Positions 35,590 to 46,830 are shown, counted from the stretch's first letter. The stretch is 64,000 nucleotides of DNA from Asterias rubens (GCF_902459465.1 NC_047063.1:8865343-8929342), one strand, 5' to 3'. Program-made: numbers and translations. The notes: generated by a model from the sequence alone, not told the origin.

Positions 35590-36395
35590 TTTAGGTGTGG
35601 TCAGGTAACAGGTTGTATGTGGTTGGATTATTTTGGGGGTGTGGTTTATATTGGTTTTAGGTTGGGTCAAGATAGCTTGCCAGTGGGCTATTTACGTTGG
35701 GAGAGGTAGGGCTACACCTGGTGAGGTCAAGGTAGGTCGGGTGTGGTTGGGTTACGCTGGGTGAGGTCAGGTAAGGTTGGGTGTGGCTAGGTCAAATGTT
35801 GTGTTGTCAAGTTAGACAGGATGATGTCGGATTAAATTGTGTATGGTCGGTTTAGGGAGGGCGTTGTCAGGTTTAGGTCTGGGCCCAATTTCATAGAGCT
35901 GCTTGGGCACAAAATTTGCTTTTAGCTGAAAAAATCATTGCTTCGTAAAATTTGATTACCAGCCAAGACTCCACTCGATAGTTTAGTTAAAATCACGGCA
36001 GCAAAATCCTGGTCACAATCATTGTGTACTGCAATTTTGGCGAGTCATATACGTGTAAAACGAGCTAGCTATTTTCGTGCTTGAGCAATTTGTTTGCTTT
36101 TAAAGCAGCTCTATGAAATTGGCCCCTGGTGTGATCAGGTTAGTTTGGGTGTGGTCAGCATAGTTTGAGGTGCTTTCACGTTAGGCTAAGCATGGTTTGG
36201 TTTGGTTAGGTGTGGTCGATTTAATTTGGGCGCGGTCATATTATTTGGTTGTGTTTTGCTTGTATTGCATAGTCAGGTCAGGTTTTGTGTGGTCAGGTTA
36301 GACAGGGTGAGGTCCAATTAAATTGGGTGTGGTCCATTTAGGGTGGACGTTAACTGTCAAGTAAGGTTGGGTGTGGTGGTCAGGTTAGGTCGTAA
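35590..36395 (+). repeat. Degenerate GGTCAGGTTAGG minisatellite split by a MITE
   Basis: Dozens of variants of ggtcaggttaggttgggtgtg fill 35590-35880 and 36127-36395, with a strong strand bias for G and T over C. The family C MITE at 35881-36126 sits in the middle. The motif is loosely telomere-like but too irregular to be telomeric. Confidence 0.8.
35881..36126. mobile_element. TIR MITE, family C, inserted in the minisatellite
   Basis: The ends are gggcccaatttcatagagct and the complement agctctatgaaattggcccc. The interior has gcttttagctg-like and ttgcttcg-like blocks seen in other members (41236, 48119, 53493, 58108). Confidence 0.85.
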
Positions 36396-37154
36396 GATTT
36401 TAAAGTTCTGCAGTACCTTCCATAATTGTTGTACATCACCCACTGACATCACCATGTTCGTATAGGTTCACTGATGTTCTTTTGTCCAAGACTGGTCTCC
36501 ATCATCTGTCCTAGCAGCAGCAATTTAACACTGTCCAAGGAATAACCAGCAAGGAACCCTAGACAGAATCAAATCATACATGACATTAATAATTGCATAT
36601 CAAAAACCATAAGGATTGTACCATTTTGACAGCTTAATGCAAAACACACGTTTTGCATAAATTTAAAGACAGCACAACAACAGCTTTTAAAGCCATTGGA
36701 CACTTTCAGTACAGAAACAAAAATAAAAGCTTACAGATTTACAATTAACTTTAAGGGTTTACAAAAGGTAATGGTGAATGACTTCTCTTGAAATATTATT
36801 CCATGAAATGCTTTACTTTTTGAGAAAACATTAAGTACACATGTCATGACATGGCGAAACCTACGGAAACAAGGGTGGGTCCCAAGCTCGACCAGGGCCA
36901 CTCCATCCATGGCATGGGCCAAGCAAACCATACAGAAAGTTATCCAAGTTATCCCTTAGACCTACCATGGGATGCTGGGATTCTTGCCAATAGAGGGCAC
37001 TGCACTGCGGCAACCACCTTTTAGTACAGCATACCTACAATGCATCCATCCCTATGTACTGTCTTGTAGGGTTTATTGATTTTTTTTTGTTCTGGCATCT
37101 CCTGTGCAATTTGGCCTCTTTTAGTTTGGGGGAGGGGGGTCCACTACTCTTTCA
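36396..37154. other. Gene-free stretch with a family-B-like MITE remnant
   Basis: Around 36690-36835 the sequence (aaagccattggacac, then cagatttacaattaact and ctttactttttgagaa) resembles half of a family B or A MITE. No gene is recognisable. Confidence 0.4.
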
Positions 37155-38181
37155 AGTTTTCAGTTTTCACAGTATTATGCCTTTTTCTTTGAATTGGGAA
37201 AAAATAATGATGCCATAATCAACCGATGCCCTAATTATCTTCATTTGTTAATATGAAGTATGCAAACATATATTAAAACTTGATGGACACACATTGAAAT
37301 GTTCACACCACACACCGATCTTCGATGACTTCAAATGGCCCCATTTGTTTTGAGTTTTTCTTGTTTTCATGGCAAACGAGAAAGTATGGTTTCCCGGTGA
37401 AGCCATACATGGAAGAAACTATCTGCAGTGACTACAAGTGTTCTTTGAGACTCTGTGTATGACTCTATAGCCAGCAGTTGTCTTCATTTTATTCAAAATA
37501 TGTTTTTATTAAATTAAAAAAATTACCATAGTAACTTGCAAAAAATAAAAAAATAAATAAAAATTAAAAAAATAATAAAAAGTGTGAATAATTACTGGCC
37601 TTCAAATCTTATTTTTTATTTATTTATTTATTTTTTTTTCTTAATATTTATAATAAAGCGTATAAATAAACTGTGATAATTTAATCGACAAGCTGCAATG
37701 TTTAAATTTTAATATTAATAATAATTTTGATATGAGGGTTAAAAAATAAAAATCTCCAAAAATATTAGAAAATGATATAAGGCACATAGCTTCTTCAAGC
37801 CTCTGTATTTTTTTCCCAGAATGCTCAGCAAAATATTCAGTCACATGATTTGATCATCATGAATTGTGAATTGAAATAGTGTTTGATGAAACTTTTTCGG
37901 TGGGCAAATATTTTTATATGGCCTCAACATTACGACATATTTTTGTACCTTGTATCTAGAAATGCCTAAAATACCAAACTTTTTGCATTTACAAGTGCAA
38001 ATAACTAGTGGAGCCTTACGTGTTTCTAGGTTTTGGTCAAGGGAGAGGAGACTCTTTGCTTGACAAATAAAACCACACAATTTTTATCTAGGGACTGTTT
38101 ACATCGCGCACAGAGAGGTAAAAGATTTGCCACGATTTTAGGGACACCTCGAAAACAGGACCTCCTACGATATATTATAAC
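37155..38181 (+). repeat. Dispersed ~0.9-1.0-kb repeat, copy 1
   Basis: This stretch is homologous to 55294-56190 in the same orientation, from cagttttcac-attatgcc through gaacaggacctcctacgatata. It is AT-rich and non-coding: open frames in one copy are broken in the other. An A/T-rich insertion at 37495-37640 is specific to this copy. It is interrupted at its right end by the palindrome-array element. Confidence 0.85.
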
Positions 38182-38596
38182 TACGGAGCTCCAGGAGTGT
38201 CATCCCACATATTGAGATACCGACATAATTATGTCAGTAAGTCGACTTATTTCTCTCAGTAAGTCGACTTGTTGAAATAAATTATGTCAGCAAGTTGACT
38301 TATTGTTTCATCTAAGTCGACTTGGCGAGATAAAATTTGTCAGTATAAAGTCGACTTAGTACTCTCAGTAAGTCGACTTGGCGAGACAAATTATGTCAGC
38401 AAGTCAACCTTTTGTTTTATCTAAGTCGACTTGATGAGATAAACTATGTTGCTTAGTCGACTGATTGTTTTGAATAAGTCGACTTAGCTAGATAAAAAAC
38501 GTCGGTAAGTTAACTTATACCACGAAATAAGTCGTCTTGATGAGATAAATTATGTCGGTCTCTCAATATGTGGGATGGCACTCCTGGAGCTCCGTA
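38182..38596. mobile_element. Palindrome-array foldback element with 49-bp TIRs
   Basis: The terminal inverted repeats 38182-38230 and 38548-38596 match at 47 of 49 positions (outer bases TACGGAGCTCCAGGAGTG). The 6-bp duplication tataac flanks the element (38176-38181 and 38597-38602). Between the TIRs are 12 copies of the palindrome AAGTCGACTT or one-base variants, at 38241, 38263, 38294, 38316, 38350, 38372, 38403, 38425, 38455, 38478, 38509 and 38531. Their spacing alternates 22-23 and 30-34 bp, so the core is six units of about 53 bp. There is no open frame. It lies inside the dispersed repeat whose other copy has no such insertion. Confidence 0.92.
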
Positions 38597-38602
38597 TATA
38601 AC

Positions 38603-39923
38603 TTGTGCAATTTTGCATTTTAATATTTTATAACGGTTGCTGTATAAAAAGGGTAACTAAGTGTAGACTGTAGAGTAGAGTGTAGGCACTACAATATTAA
38701 TAGGATTGTAAATGTTATGGATTTTTATATTAAACTTGACGAATAAACCATTCAATTCAATTCAATACAATTCAAGGATTTAGTTTCAGTAACCAAATAA
38801 ATCATAATTTATACCCTGTTTCAGCTGTCTCGTCGCGAGTTGTCCGGACGGTCGAGGTGTCCGAACGGTCGAGTTGTCCGACGGACGAGTTGTCTGACAT
38901 TAAATGTAAGAGGCCATGGCCATTCGGCCAACAAACTTGCTCCATATTCGAGGCAAGTAAAGCTTTTTCAAACGAAATTCATGTTCAAAATAGATTCTTC
39001 AACTGACCTTTTTCCCATGTGGAAGAAAACTTGGACGCCATCTTCGCCTGGTGAACCACGAAATTCCAAGCCAAAACGTAGTAACATTTCGTCCTTCATG
39101 GTCAGTGGTGGCACTCTTGTTTTGTCATCGTTGACAATAATTTACATTTATAATGACGGAGGAAGGCAAAATCAAACCGCGCGCGCCCAATCGTCATCGG
39201 ATAGACTAGTCGAAGTCTAGAACCGGAATTTAAACAAGACAAAACAGAATTCACCAACAACAGTGGAAATCCCTAGTTCAATGTACAAAAAACCAACTAA
39301 CAAACGAGTTTCTTTTGGTCGAAGTATTATGAGGTCGTTTTTCACTCTCACACTCTCTTTTAGAAAAATACAAGGCGCCTCGCCTGATGTAGTTACTGCA
39401 CTAAAAGCCTTTAAAGACGTCTAGGATCTGTGCAAGACCGCGGGAACAGACGACTGTTCTTTGAAAAAGAACGTAGTGAGTGAAGAATTTATAAATCTCA
39501 AGGCCTACTGAAACACTAATGTGTGAGATAATTAACTAAGCTAAAGAAAAAAATGTTCTAAAACAGTCAAATGAAGAAACCAAATGTCATAAAATAGCAT
39601 TTATTTACTCGTTTTCCACTTTAATAAAAGGGGGGCGTGTCATGCACCAAACAACCACCATCAGCTGCATACAAAAAATGTGCTGTTTCCCTAAACTTTG
39701 CCTATTGGTTGTGTTAGTGATATGCAGCGTTGGAACCGGGAAGGGGGAATCAGTTCACAAAACGGATTTCTTACACAAAATTCTATATTTTCAAACTCTG
39801 ATCTTTACAGCAGTTTGAATGATCACCGTACCTATGTGCCTAAATTCATAAAGCTGTTAAGCAGGGGGAAAAAACCTGCTTACGAATGCATTTGATCAGT
39901 AACAAATTAGGCTTCAAATTGAT
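38603..39923. other. Gene-free stretch with a short 17-bp tandem repeat
   Basis: A four-unit repeat of the type gagttgtccggacggtc occupies about 38837-38899. An open frame at 38840-39220 starts inside this repeat and has no domain, so I do not call it. A family-C-like remnant (ttcataaagctgttaagcag) is near 39845. Confidence 0.5.
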
Positions 39924-40085
39924 GGGCCCCGGCCGCGGATTTTTTTGTTCCCAAACGACATTGCAATATTTGTTTCCCCTTTCCGTCAAAATTGGCTATT
40001 TCCGTCAAAATTACGTCATAATGAAATTGGCCTGCTCTTTTCAAATCATTGCAATGTCGTTTGGGGGAAAAAATTAGCGCCCCGG
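39924..40085. mobile_element. Small TIR MITE (~160 bp)
   Basis: Terminal inverted repeats of about 35-40 bp share ttcccaaacgacattgcaat on the left and its complement (attgcaatgtcgtttggg) on the right. The outer bases are GC-rich (ggccccggccgcgg, gcgccccggc). It is non-coding. Confidence 0.75.
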
Positions 40086-40248
40086 CAATGACTCTGCAGG
40101 TTTTACAGTGTTGTCATTGTTTTGTTACCTTAATAATAACAGAATACAAACCATTCTTATGAATTAATTTTATTTATACTTACAAACTTCTCATCAATCA
40201 CTCCCCACAAATGGGTGTTATTTATAGCTTGGCCCAATTTCATGGCTC

Positions 40249-40812
40249 TACAAAGCTAACACAGGCAAAATTGTAGGTTGGTTTTCTCAAAAAACATACA
40301 ACCGCACAGCAAAAGCAGGGTGTGTGCATCCAGCACAAGATCTCAGCAGAAGTACCGTGGTCACATCCTACCAAACTCAATTGCTCTACCCCTATTGCCG
40401 TCCCATTAGCATACACTGTATTCCCCTCATACATCACACCAGCACAAATCTCTTTCTTATTCAAACTATTATACTTTGGTCTATGCAATGAAGTTACCGC
40501 GCCCAGATTTGTATGGTCTCAGGTATAGGGTCCAGTAACTTCTTTGCATATTCAAAGTAAGTTTGAATAAGAAAGAGGTTTGTGCTGGTTTGATGTGTGA
40601 GGGAATACAGTGTATGCTAATGGGATGTCAATTTAAATAGGGGGTAGAGCAATTGAGTTTGATGGGATGTGAACACAGTCCTTCGGTGAGCTTGTGCTGG
40701 ATGCACACACCCCGTTATTTGCTGTGCGGTTGTATGATTTATTTTTGAGACCACAGTTTTTCAAAGAAATATATTGGAAAACCAACCTAATATGTTTCGG
40801 TGCTAGCTTTGC
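40249..40812. mobile_element. Long foldback element with ~260-bp arms
   Basis: The left arm 40249-40498 and right arm 40545-40812 are imperfect reverse complements, for example gcatacactgtattcccctc against gagggaatacagtgtatgc and attcaaactat against atagtttgaat-like bases. The loop is only about 45 bp. The left outer flank (ggcccaatttcatggctct at 40231) looks like a family C end, suggesting a shared origin. The open frames on both strands are by-products of the palindrome. Confidence 0.85.
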
Positions 40813-41235
40813 AAGCCTAATCATCATTTTATCAGCTGTTTTAGACTTTGAGCCTCATTCTACCAGCTTGGAAAGGAAGACAGGTTGGAGGACACATCTA
40901 CTTTCCGTGAGTTTTTTCTTTAGAATCACCCTCGATAGTGCCACACTGATTGACAATATTTTCACAAATAATCTAGCCAATTGATTAATGAGAGTGACCA
41001 TCATCTTAGCGTGATATTCCATCATGGGACTTTGCCGAGTAGTAAAGTAGAAGTTGTCTTCCTCTGCCTGTTGTCACCGCCCCGCTCCCCCAGTTCAAAT
41101 CCACTCTTAATCTACTGTGACCAGCCAGATTTGTTAATCTTCGCTGCCAGGCACTTGTAAACAAATAATTATTGTCTTATTTTCCATGCGCATAATATAG
41201 GGCGACGATGCACTTGCGATCGCGACGCACCACCA
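40813..41235. other. Gene-free stretch
   Basis: Between 40850 and 41110 the readings DFEPHSTSLE and a HHLSV-like stretch are weakly reminiscent of LINE coding sequence, but they are too short to assign. Nothing else is seen. Confidence 0.3.
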
Positions 41236-41480
41236 GGGCCCAATTTCATAGAGCTGCTAAGCACACAAATTTGCTTAGCATGAAATTTCATCCTTGATAA
41301 GAACGGGATTACCAACAAAATTTCCATTTGTTTCATGTTGCTTGTACTGCATGGTCTTCAGCTGTTATTTGCTTATCCTAAAAATCACGTGGAAAATTGG
41401 CTGGTAATCCTGTTTTTATTAAGGGAGAAATTTCATGCTAAGCAAATTTTTTTGCTTAGCAGTGCTATGAAATTGGGCCC
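41236..41480. mobile_element. TIR MITE, family C
   Basis: This is the cleanest member: gggcccaatttcatagagct at the left and agtgctatgaaattgggccc at the right, with inner inverted pairs (atttgcttagcatgaaattt with gaaatttcatgctaagcaaa). It is non-coding. Confidence 0.9.
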
Positions 41481-41999
41481 AGGCGAGTTGTTTACATTAT
41501 TTTACAGCGCCGCCATGCGTCTAACAATAATTGTTCACGCGAACGCTTGTATTTAATTTGCATAATTTCAATCCTCTTTACTATAATTTGCTTTGCGCTT
41601 GTAAATAATTTGCCTAATTTATTGAGCTTGTGTATTCATGTGATAAAACATTCCATGATACCAAAATAGTGCCTGGGGATAGAACAATTGGTAGCTGCAG
41701 CACACTCTCACATTTGGTACGATTGGTGCCACACAATTCTTTATTCATTTGTCGCCGGGCTGCGAAATACTTATTCATTGAGCCCTTGGGTATAGGGTAT
41801 AACCCCAACTTTTGAGGCAAGGAGTGAGGAATCAATTATTCTCGTAAGTACCTTAACCTTAACTTTACTTGCACCCTCCCACGTATTTTTATGACGAAAT
41901 TTGATCTTTAATACCTCTCATCAGCATCGGCAAGATTCCAAATTGGTTTACTACCGAACACATCTTGGTTCCAGATTTGTTCATTGGATCTAGCTAGCC
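41481..41999. other. Gene-free stretch
   Basis: No gene, tandem repeat or recognised element is seen. Two overlapping opposite-strand open frames near 41614-41835 lack support. Confidence 0.35.
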
Positions 42000-42379
42000 T
42001 TAAAGGCAGTGGACACTATTGGTAATTACTCAAAATAAAATTATCAGCATAAAACCCCACTTGGTAACGAATAATGGGGAGAGGTTGATAGTATAAAACA
42101 CTGTGAGAAACGGCTGCCTCTAACGTAGTTTTCGAGAAAGAAGTATCCACGAATTTGATTTTGAGACCTCTGAATTAGATGTTGAGGTCTCGAAATCAAG
42201 CATCTGAATGCACACAACTTCGTGTGACAAGGGTGTTTTTTCTTTCATAGTTATCTCGCAACTCCGACGACCAATCGAGATCAAATTTCCAGGTTTGTTA
42301 TTTATGCATAAATGTTGAGATATACAGCAAGTGGGAAGACTGGTCTTTAACAATTACCGATTGTGTTCAGTGTCTTTAA
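42000..42379 (+). mobile_element. TIR MITE, family A
   Basis: It runs from TTAAAGGCAGTGGACACTA to the terminal agtgtctttaa and carries the family interior (gagacctc, tgcacacaact, atctcgcaac). Its final TTTAA is shared with the next element. Confidence 0.85.
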
Positions 42380-42741
42380 AGGGTCTTTTGTATGTAACTT
42401 TTGTAGGACAAAAACACAATGTCCACAGATTTACACTAAACTTACACAGTTTGAAGATAACGATAGTAGAAAGCTTCCCTGAAAATATTACGTGCTGAGG
42501 TGCTGTAGTTTTGGGGAAATGAGTAAAACAATGGCATGAAAATAATTTTCGTCTCATGAGACGAAAATTATTTTAATCATTTACAAACGTATTTTCATGA
42601 CATTGTTTTACCCATTTCTCAAAAACTACAGCACCTCAGTAAGTAATATTTGAAGGGAAGCTTTCTACTTTCATTATCTTCAAACCCCGTAAGTTTAATG
42701 TAAATCTATGGAGATTTTGAAAAGGTACCCAAATCCTTTAA
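42376..42741 (+). mobile_element. Palindromic MITE, family B
   Basis: The two halves are complementary around ttcgtctcatgagacgaa (42548-42565), a perfect 18-bp palindrome. TTAA lies at both ends. The element directly abuts the family A element, sharing the TTTAA. Confidence 0.85.
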
Positions 42742-42999
42742 GGTGATACAATAACTTGGCTTAAGGTTTATTTTTGACTCCCATAAATGGCAGACCGTGT
42801 TAGTTCGCAAAGAAAAAGGAAAACCACGCAACTTCAAAGCAAATTTGTGTGGATCATTGTACTCTACTGTTAAAACATCTTTCCAATCATATTATGCATT
42901 TTATAACAAACGTTTACAAACGCTTTTTATAAACCAACTGTAATGATTACTTGGTAACGAAATAGCTGGCAACCTCTCTCCATCGGACACTTAGTTTGG

Positions 43000-45005
43000 C
43001 TCTTTTCTTGGTGACAGATGTTCACATTCCTTGTATTTAAATCCCATTACTGATCTTGAAATTGTTGATGTTATTAACAAATTCCAGGCTGGTAAGGCTC
43101 CAGGTTGGGACGGTGTAACCTCTGTTGTTATCAAGCAAGCAAGGAATGCCCTTGCTAAACCTTTAGCCATGGTCTTCAATAAGTCAATTTCTGTTTTTTT
43201 CCGGATTGTATAAAAACAGGGAAAGTAGTACCTATCCACAAAGGTAACAGTAAGAATGAAACGTGTCATTACAGACCCATCAGCATTTTATCGATCTTTT
43301 CAAAAATCTTTGAGACGCTCATCTTCAGCCAAATAATGTGTTTTATAAACCAGCATGGTCTTTTATATCAATCACAATATGGCTTTCGGGCTGAATGTTC
43401 CACTGAGATGGCTATTTTAGATGTTCTCAGTGAGGTCATTGATGCAATAGGAGACTTTCCAACGCTAGGTGGCAGCAGACCTACCGGGTAAATTTCCATT
43501 GTTTACGTAGTTCTGAACATGCGCATAATTCTGAGAACAATGGATTTACCCGGTAAGTCTGCTGCCCTCTATCGTCCCAGAAAGTCTCCCATTGAAAACA
43601 AAAATCTGTAAATGTTTTCCTGGACCTATCCAAGGCTTTTGACACAGTCAACCATGATATACTGCTTTCCAATTTAGAGCACTTTGGTGTGCGTGGATTA
43701 GACTTGTACTGGTTCAGGAGTTACTTATAAAAAAAGGCAGTTTGTCTCCTACAACTCACATCATTCCGCTGAAGAAAAAAAAAAACTATTTCCTGCGGAG
43801 TTCCACAGGGAAGTGTGCTAGGGCCTTTGCTATGTATTATTTATGTTAATGATATTTGTAATTCTTCGGATAAGCTTTCCTTTTGTTTATTTGCAGATGA
43901 TACAAGTTTATCGTACAATCATCAGAATGTTGATCAGGCTATTCAAGATTTAAATGTTGAACTTGTCAAAGACCAATTATATTATTTTTCCCTGCAAGAC
44001 AGCACACATAATTTATCAAGATGCTCCACTTATTTTACATAATACTATTTTATCCAAAGTGAAATTCACTAAATTCCTTGGCATTCTTATCGATGGAATT
44101 CTGTCTTGGAACGATCACATTAGTAGTCGGGTAACTCAAGTGTCAATGAATGTTGGAGTCATGAGCAGACTAAAGTGGCTTCTACCCAAACACATTTTGG
44201 TAACCCTTTATAACTCCTTTGTACTTCCTTATTTTAATTACGCTTCTCTTGTCTGGGGTTCATCTACATCAGGTTGTAATAAATAGTTTTTGTTTAGGGA
44301 AAAAAACGATTCGTATTATATATGATGCAGGTATCTGGAACATACTTCCCCATTGTTTGCCACATCAAGTATCTTAAAACTTGGCGATATTCAATCTCTT
44401 AATTTAGCAAATTTTATTTCTAAACAATCTCGTAATTTGTTGCCACATAAACTTCAAGGCTTCTTTTTAGCTAGTGCTTCAGTTCACACTCATCAGACCC
44501 GTGGTTTAGCCAAAGGGAATCTTTTTGTTAAACAACTAGTCGAACAGAGTTTTTTTAACAGAGTATTTATCATAAAGGGCTCCTTTACTGAAGTCTTAAA
44601 GCAGAACTTAAACAGTGAGGTCAGTGTTTGTTTTTTTCGGTAAAAGCTTTTAAGAAGATATTGATTGATATATACACCACTTAATATATCTCTTTTATTT
44701 TAATACACCTATTTTTTAGTAATTTTGTATCTATTGCCCATAGTCTCACTCCATGCATAACGTACATGTCCCTTTTGTTTGTTTGTGTACGTATTTGTAC
44801 AAATTGTCCCTGTCTTTAGGGAAGAGGGAAACAAGCTTTTGATTCTTCTTTTCCCTACATGTTAATGTCAAACTATTTTCCATTTATTGTTCATTAACTG
44901 GATTAAGTTTTCCTTTGTACAAGTCATTATATGTTTTATGAACAATGTTATTACAATGTATTGATGTTGATATGATGATGTATCTGAAATAAAAATAAAA
45001 TAAAC
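43000..45005 (+). mobile_element. CR1-like non-LTR retrotransposon remnant, defective
   Basis: The reverse transcriptase region begins with ITDLEIVDVINKFQAGKAPG (43034 onward) and continues, broken by frameshifts, through a HYRPISILSIFSK block, QYGFRAECSTEMAIL, a [12 protein letters not shown] block (about 43626), a PQGSVLGPLL block with the catalytic FADDTSLSY (about 43895), and a C-terminal region to about 44640. The 3' part ends in gaaataaaaataaaataaa near 45000. A 140-bp MITE splits the fingers/palm region. The element is 5'-truncated and cannot make an enzyme. It belongs to a different lineage from the L2-type copies. Confidence 0.85.
43450..43590. mobile_element. Short TIR MITE inside the CR1-like element
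   Basis: The ends are ggagactttcc and its complement ggaaagtctcc-like bases, with inner pairs ggcagcagac/gtctgctgcc, accgggtaaat/atttacccggt and ccattgttt/aacaatgg. Removing it rejoins the reverse transcriptase reading EVIDAI with ENKN, so it inserted after the LINE. Confidence 0.85.
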
Positions 45006-45228
45006 TCATTTATTCAAGAAGGCTTTCATTATAAAAACCCATCTATAGTTTAAATTTAAAATCTTGGAAAACTTGTAAAAATTTAGAAAGTCATTTCGCA
45101 ATTATTGATTACTGGGAAGTTTTGGTGAATTTTTGGAGGAAAATTATCTCCCTCGTGAAGTTAAGTGTAATTTCAAAGATATGTGTCTATATAGATAAGT
45201 GTATCTCCCGTTTTGTAAACTAATTATT
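45006..45228. other. Short unassigned stretch
   Basis: AT-rich spacer between the CR1-like tail and the next MITE. Nothing is recognised. Confidence 0.4.
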
Positions 45229-45362
45229 GGGGAAAAGTTTCCGTATGGCGCCACCACTTCTTCATTCGATAGGAAATAATATAGTATCTAATGTACCTCA
45301 ATGAGATATCCCTTTTTGTAAAAATTAGTGAAAAAGTGATGGCGTCGTACGGAAAATTATCC
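45229..45362. mobile_element. Small TIR MITE (~134 bp)
   Basis: The left end ggggaaaagtttccgtatgg and right end ccgtacggaaaatt-type bases are imperfect complements extending through ggcgccaccacttcttcatt against agtgaaaaagtgatggcgtc. It is non-coding. Confidence 0.75.
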
Positions 45363-45561
45363 AACTAGGGCATAAGTTTGGCTAATGAATGTCTCAGATG
45401 GCCCGTATTTGGAGTGTGAAGTTGCGACGCTAAAGGCCGTCCGGGAACCGCTGGTCCAGAAATTGTCTTGATAAAGTAACTGGCCCTAAACTCCATTCAG
45501 TGGCTCTGATGAATGACAGACGATCTGGCCAGTGCACGTTGCACGCAATGTCCGCTTTAAA

Positions 45562-45950
45562 CCGGTGTCGCATGCAATTATGTCCTCTATGCAATACACA
45601 TTATTGCATATGCAATATTGTCCGCCGGACGGTTTTGCATATGCAATTGTGTCCGCCCCGACACATTTGCATATGCAAATGCCCTTCAACGGAACACGTT
45701 CGCCATTTTTGTTTTTACAAGCTAAGTGCATGTCATGAATGACATTGGAAATGTTCGGCCTTTGGGCATGCGCTGCAATCATAAAATAGGCGAATATTCA
45801 TATACGTACGTAGGTTCAGTGCAAGCACTCTCGCTTACGCGCGCACATGTCCGCCGGACTGTTTTTGCATAGCCCCGGACACAATTGCATATGCAAAAGT
45901 GTCCCGAGCGGACAGTATAGCATGGCGGACACAATTGCATCTGACACCGG
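45562..45950. mobile_element. Second palindrome-array element (TGCATATGCA / GTCCGCCGGAC)
   Basis: The ends are imperfect inverted repeats of about 30 bp: ccggtgtcgcatgcaatt at the left and the complement of aattgcatctgacaccgg at the right. Inside, TGCATATGCA occurs at 45605, 45636, 45668 and 45886 (spacing 31-32 bp on the left side), and GTCCGCCGGAC at 45620 and 45849. A 150-bp non-repetitive middle (45690-45840) separates the two arms. Open frames here are by-products of the repeat. No target-site duplication was identified. Confidence 0.75.
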
Positions 45951-46730
45951 CGATTGGCTCAATTACATTGTTTGGTATTATTCTACTAAAGGGCAAGTTA
46001 GGCCCCAGAATGCGGGCTTTTTAATTAACCTATACACGTTTAGGAGCAAGTAGAGAAAATGGCCGAGAGGAGTACGTCGCAGGGGTTGTGCCATAATTGA
46101 GGAGAAAAAAAAACTTATTTAGTTCTGACTTATCACTTTTGTGATTTGAAAATACATTTTGAAAAAGTACAGTCCATTTATGCAGATGCTCTTTTTTTAC
46201 AAGCACTAAGTAAGAATCGTGACAGGAAATTACAAAACCATTACTCGTTTTATGATACTATTTATGAAGGGATAAGTTTATACCTTGCCAGGGATGTGGA
46301 TGTAAACTGTTATTAATTGTGCTAATTCAATTTCATTTATTTTTGATTGCAGAATAGTTTTTTTTTTTGCTAACAAAACAGTTGCTGGCAGTGTAAGCAC
46401 TTTATGTAATCCACCACAAACATAAACACTCGTAGAAGTTTGAGATCGATCGGTATTCTGGGTCAGCCGATTACAACATGTTTATTTCAAGTTCCATACT
46501 TTCCTGATGTCATTCCTTCTGGAATTGACACATTGGTTCTCGTGAAAATATCAAGTTCTATGTTTCATGCAGAGGGGAGCAAGTGTCACAAACGTGACAT
46601 TCTTTTATTTTTATTTTCCCACTAATTTTCCCTAAATTGAATTTACAATGTCAATATTTCTTGAAAAATCTATGTCACACAATATAAGAGTAGAATGAAA
46701 CTTAAAACTGAAGTGATAGATACAGTCTTG
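45951..46730. other. Gene-free stretch
   Basis: No coding region or recognisable element. The tract is AT-rich with runs of T and A. Confidence 0.4.
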
Positions 46731-46830
46731 AACAAAATATAAACAAAATATTTGAACAAAATATATGAACAAAATATATGAACAAAATATATGAACAAAA
46801 TATATGAACAAAAAAGTTGAACAAAATATT
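46731..46830 (+). repeat. 13-bp tandem repeat gaacaaaatatat
   Basis: About six units of gaacaaaatatat occur, with a degenerate edge on each side. An open frame on the opposite strand is produced by the repeat. Confidence 0.9.

Noticed and set aside
35590..36395. Interstitial telomere repeat
   Set aside because: Few exact TTAGGG units and no regular 6-bp period; it is better described as a degenerate G/T-rich minisatellite.
38840..39220. 126-codon frame starting in the 17-bp repeat
   Set aside because: The start is within a tandem repeat, there is no domain, and the composition is that of the flanking non-coding DNA.
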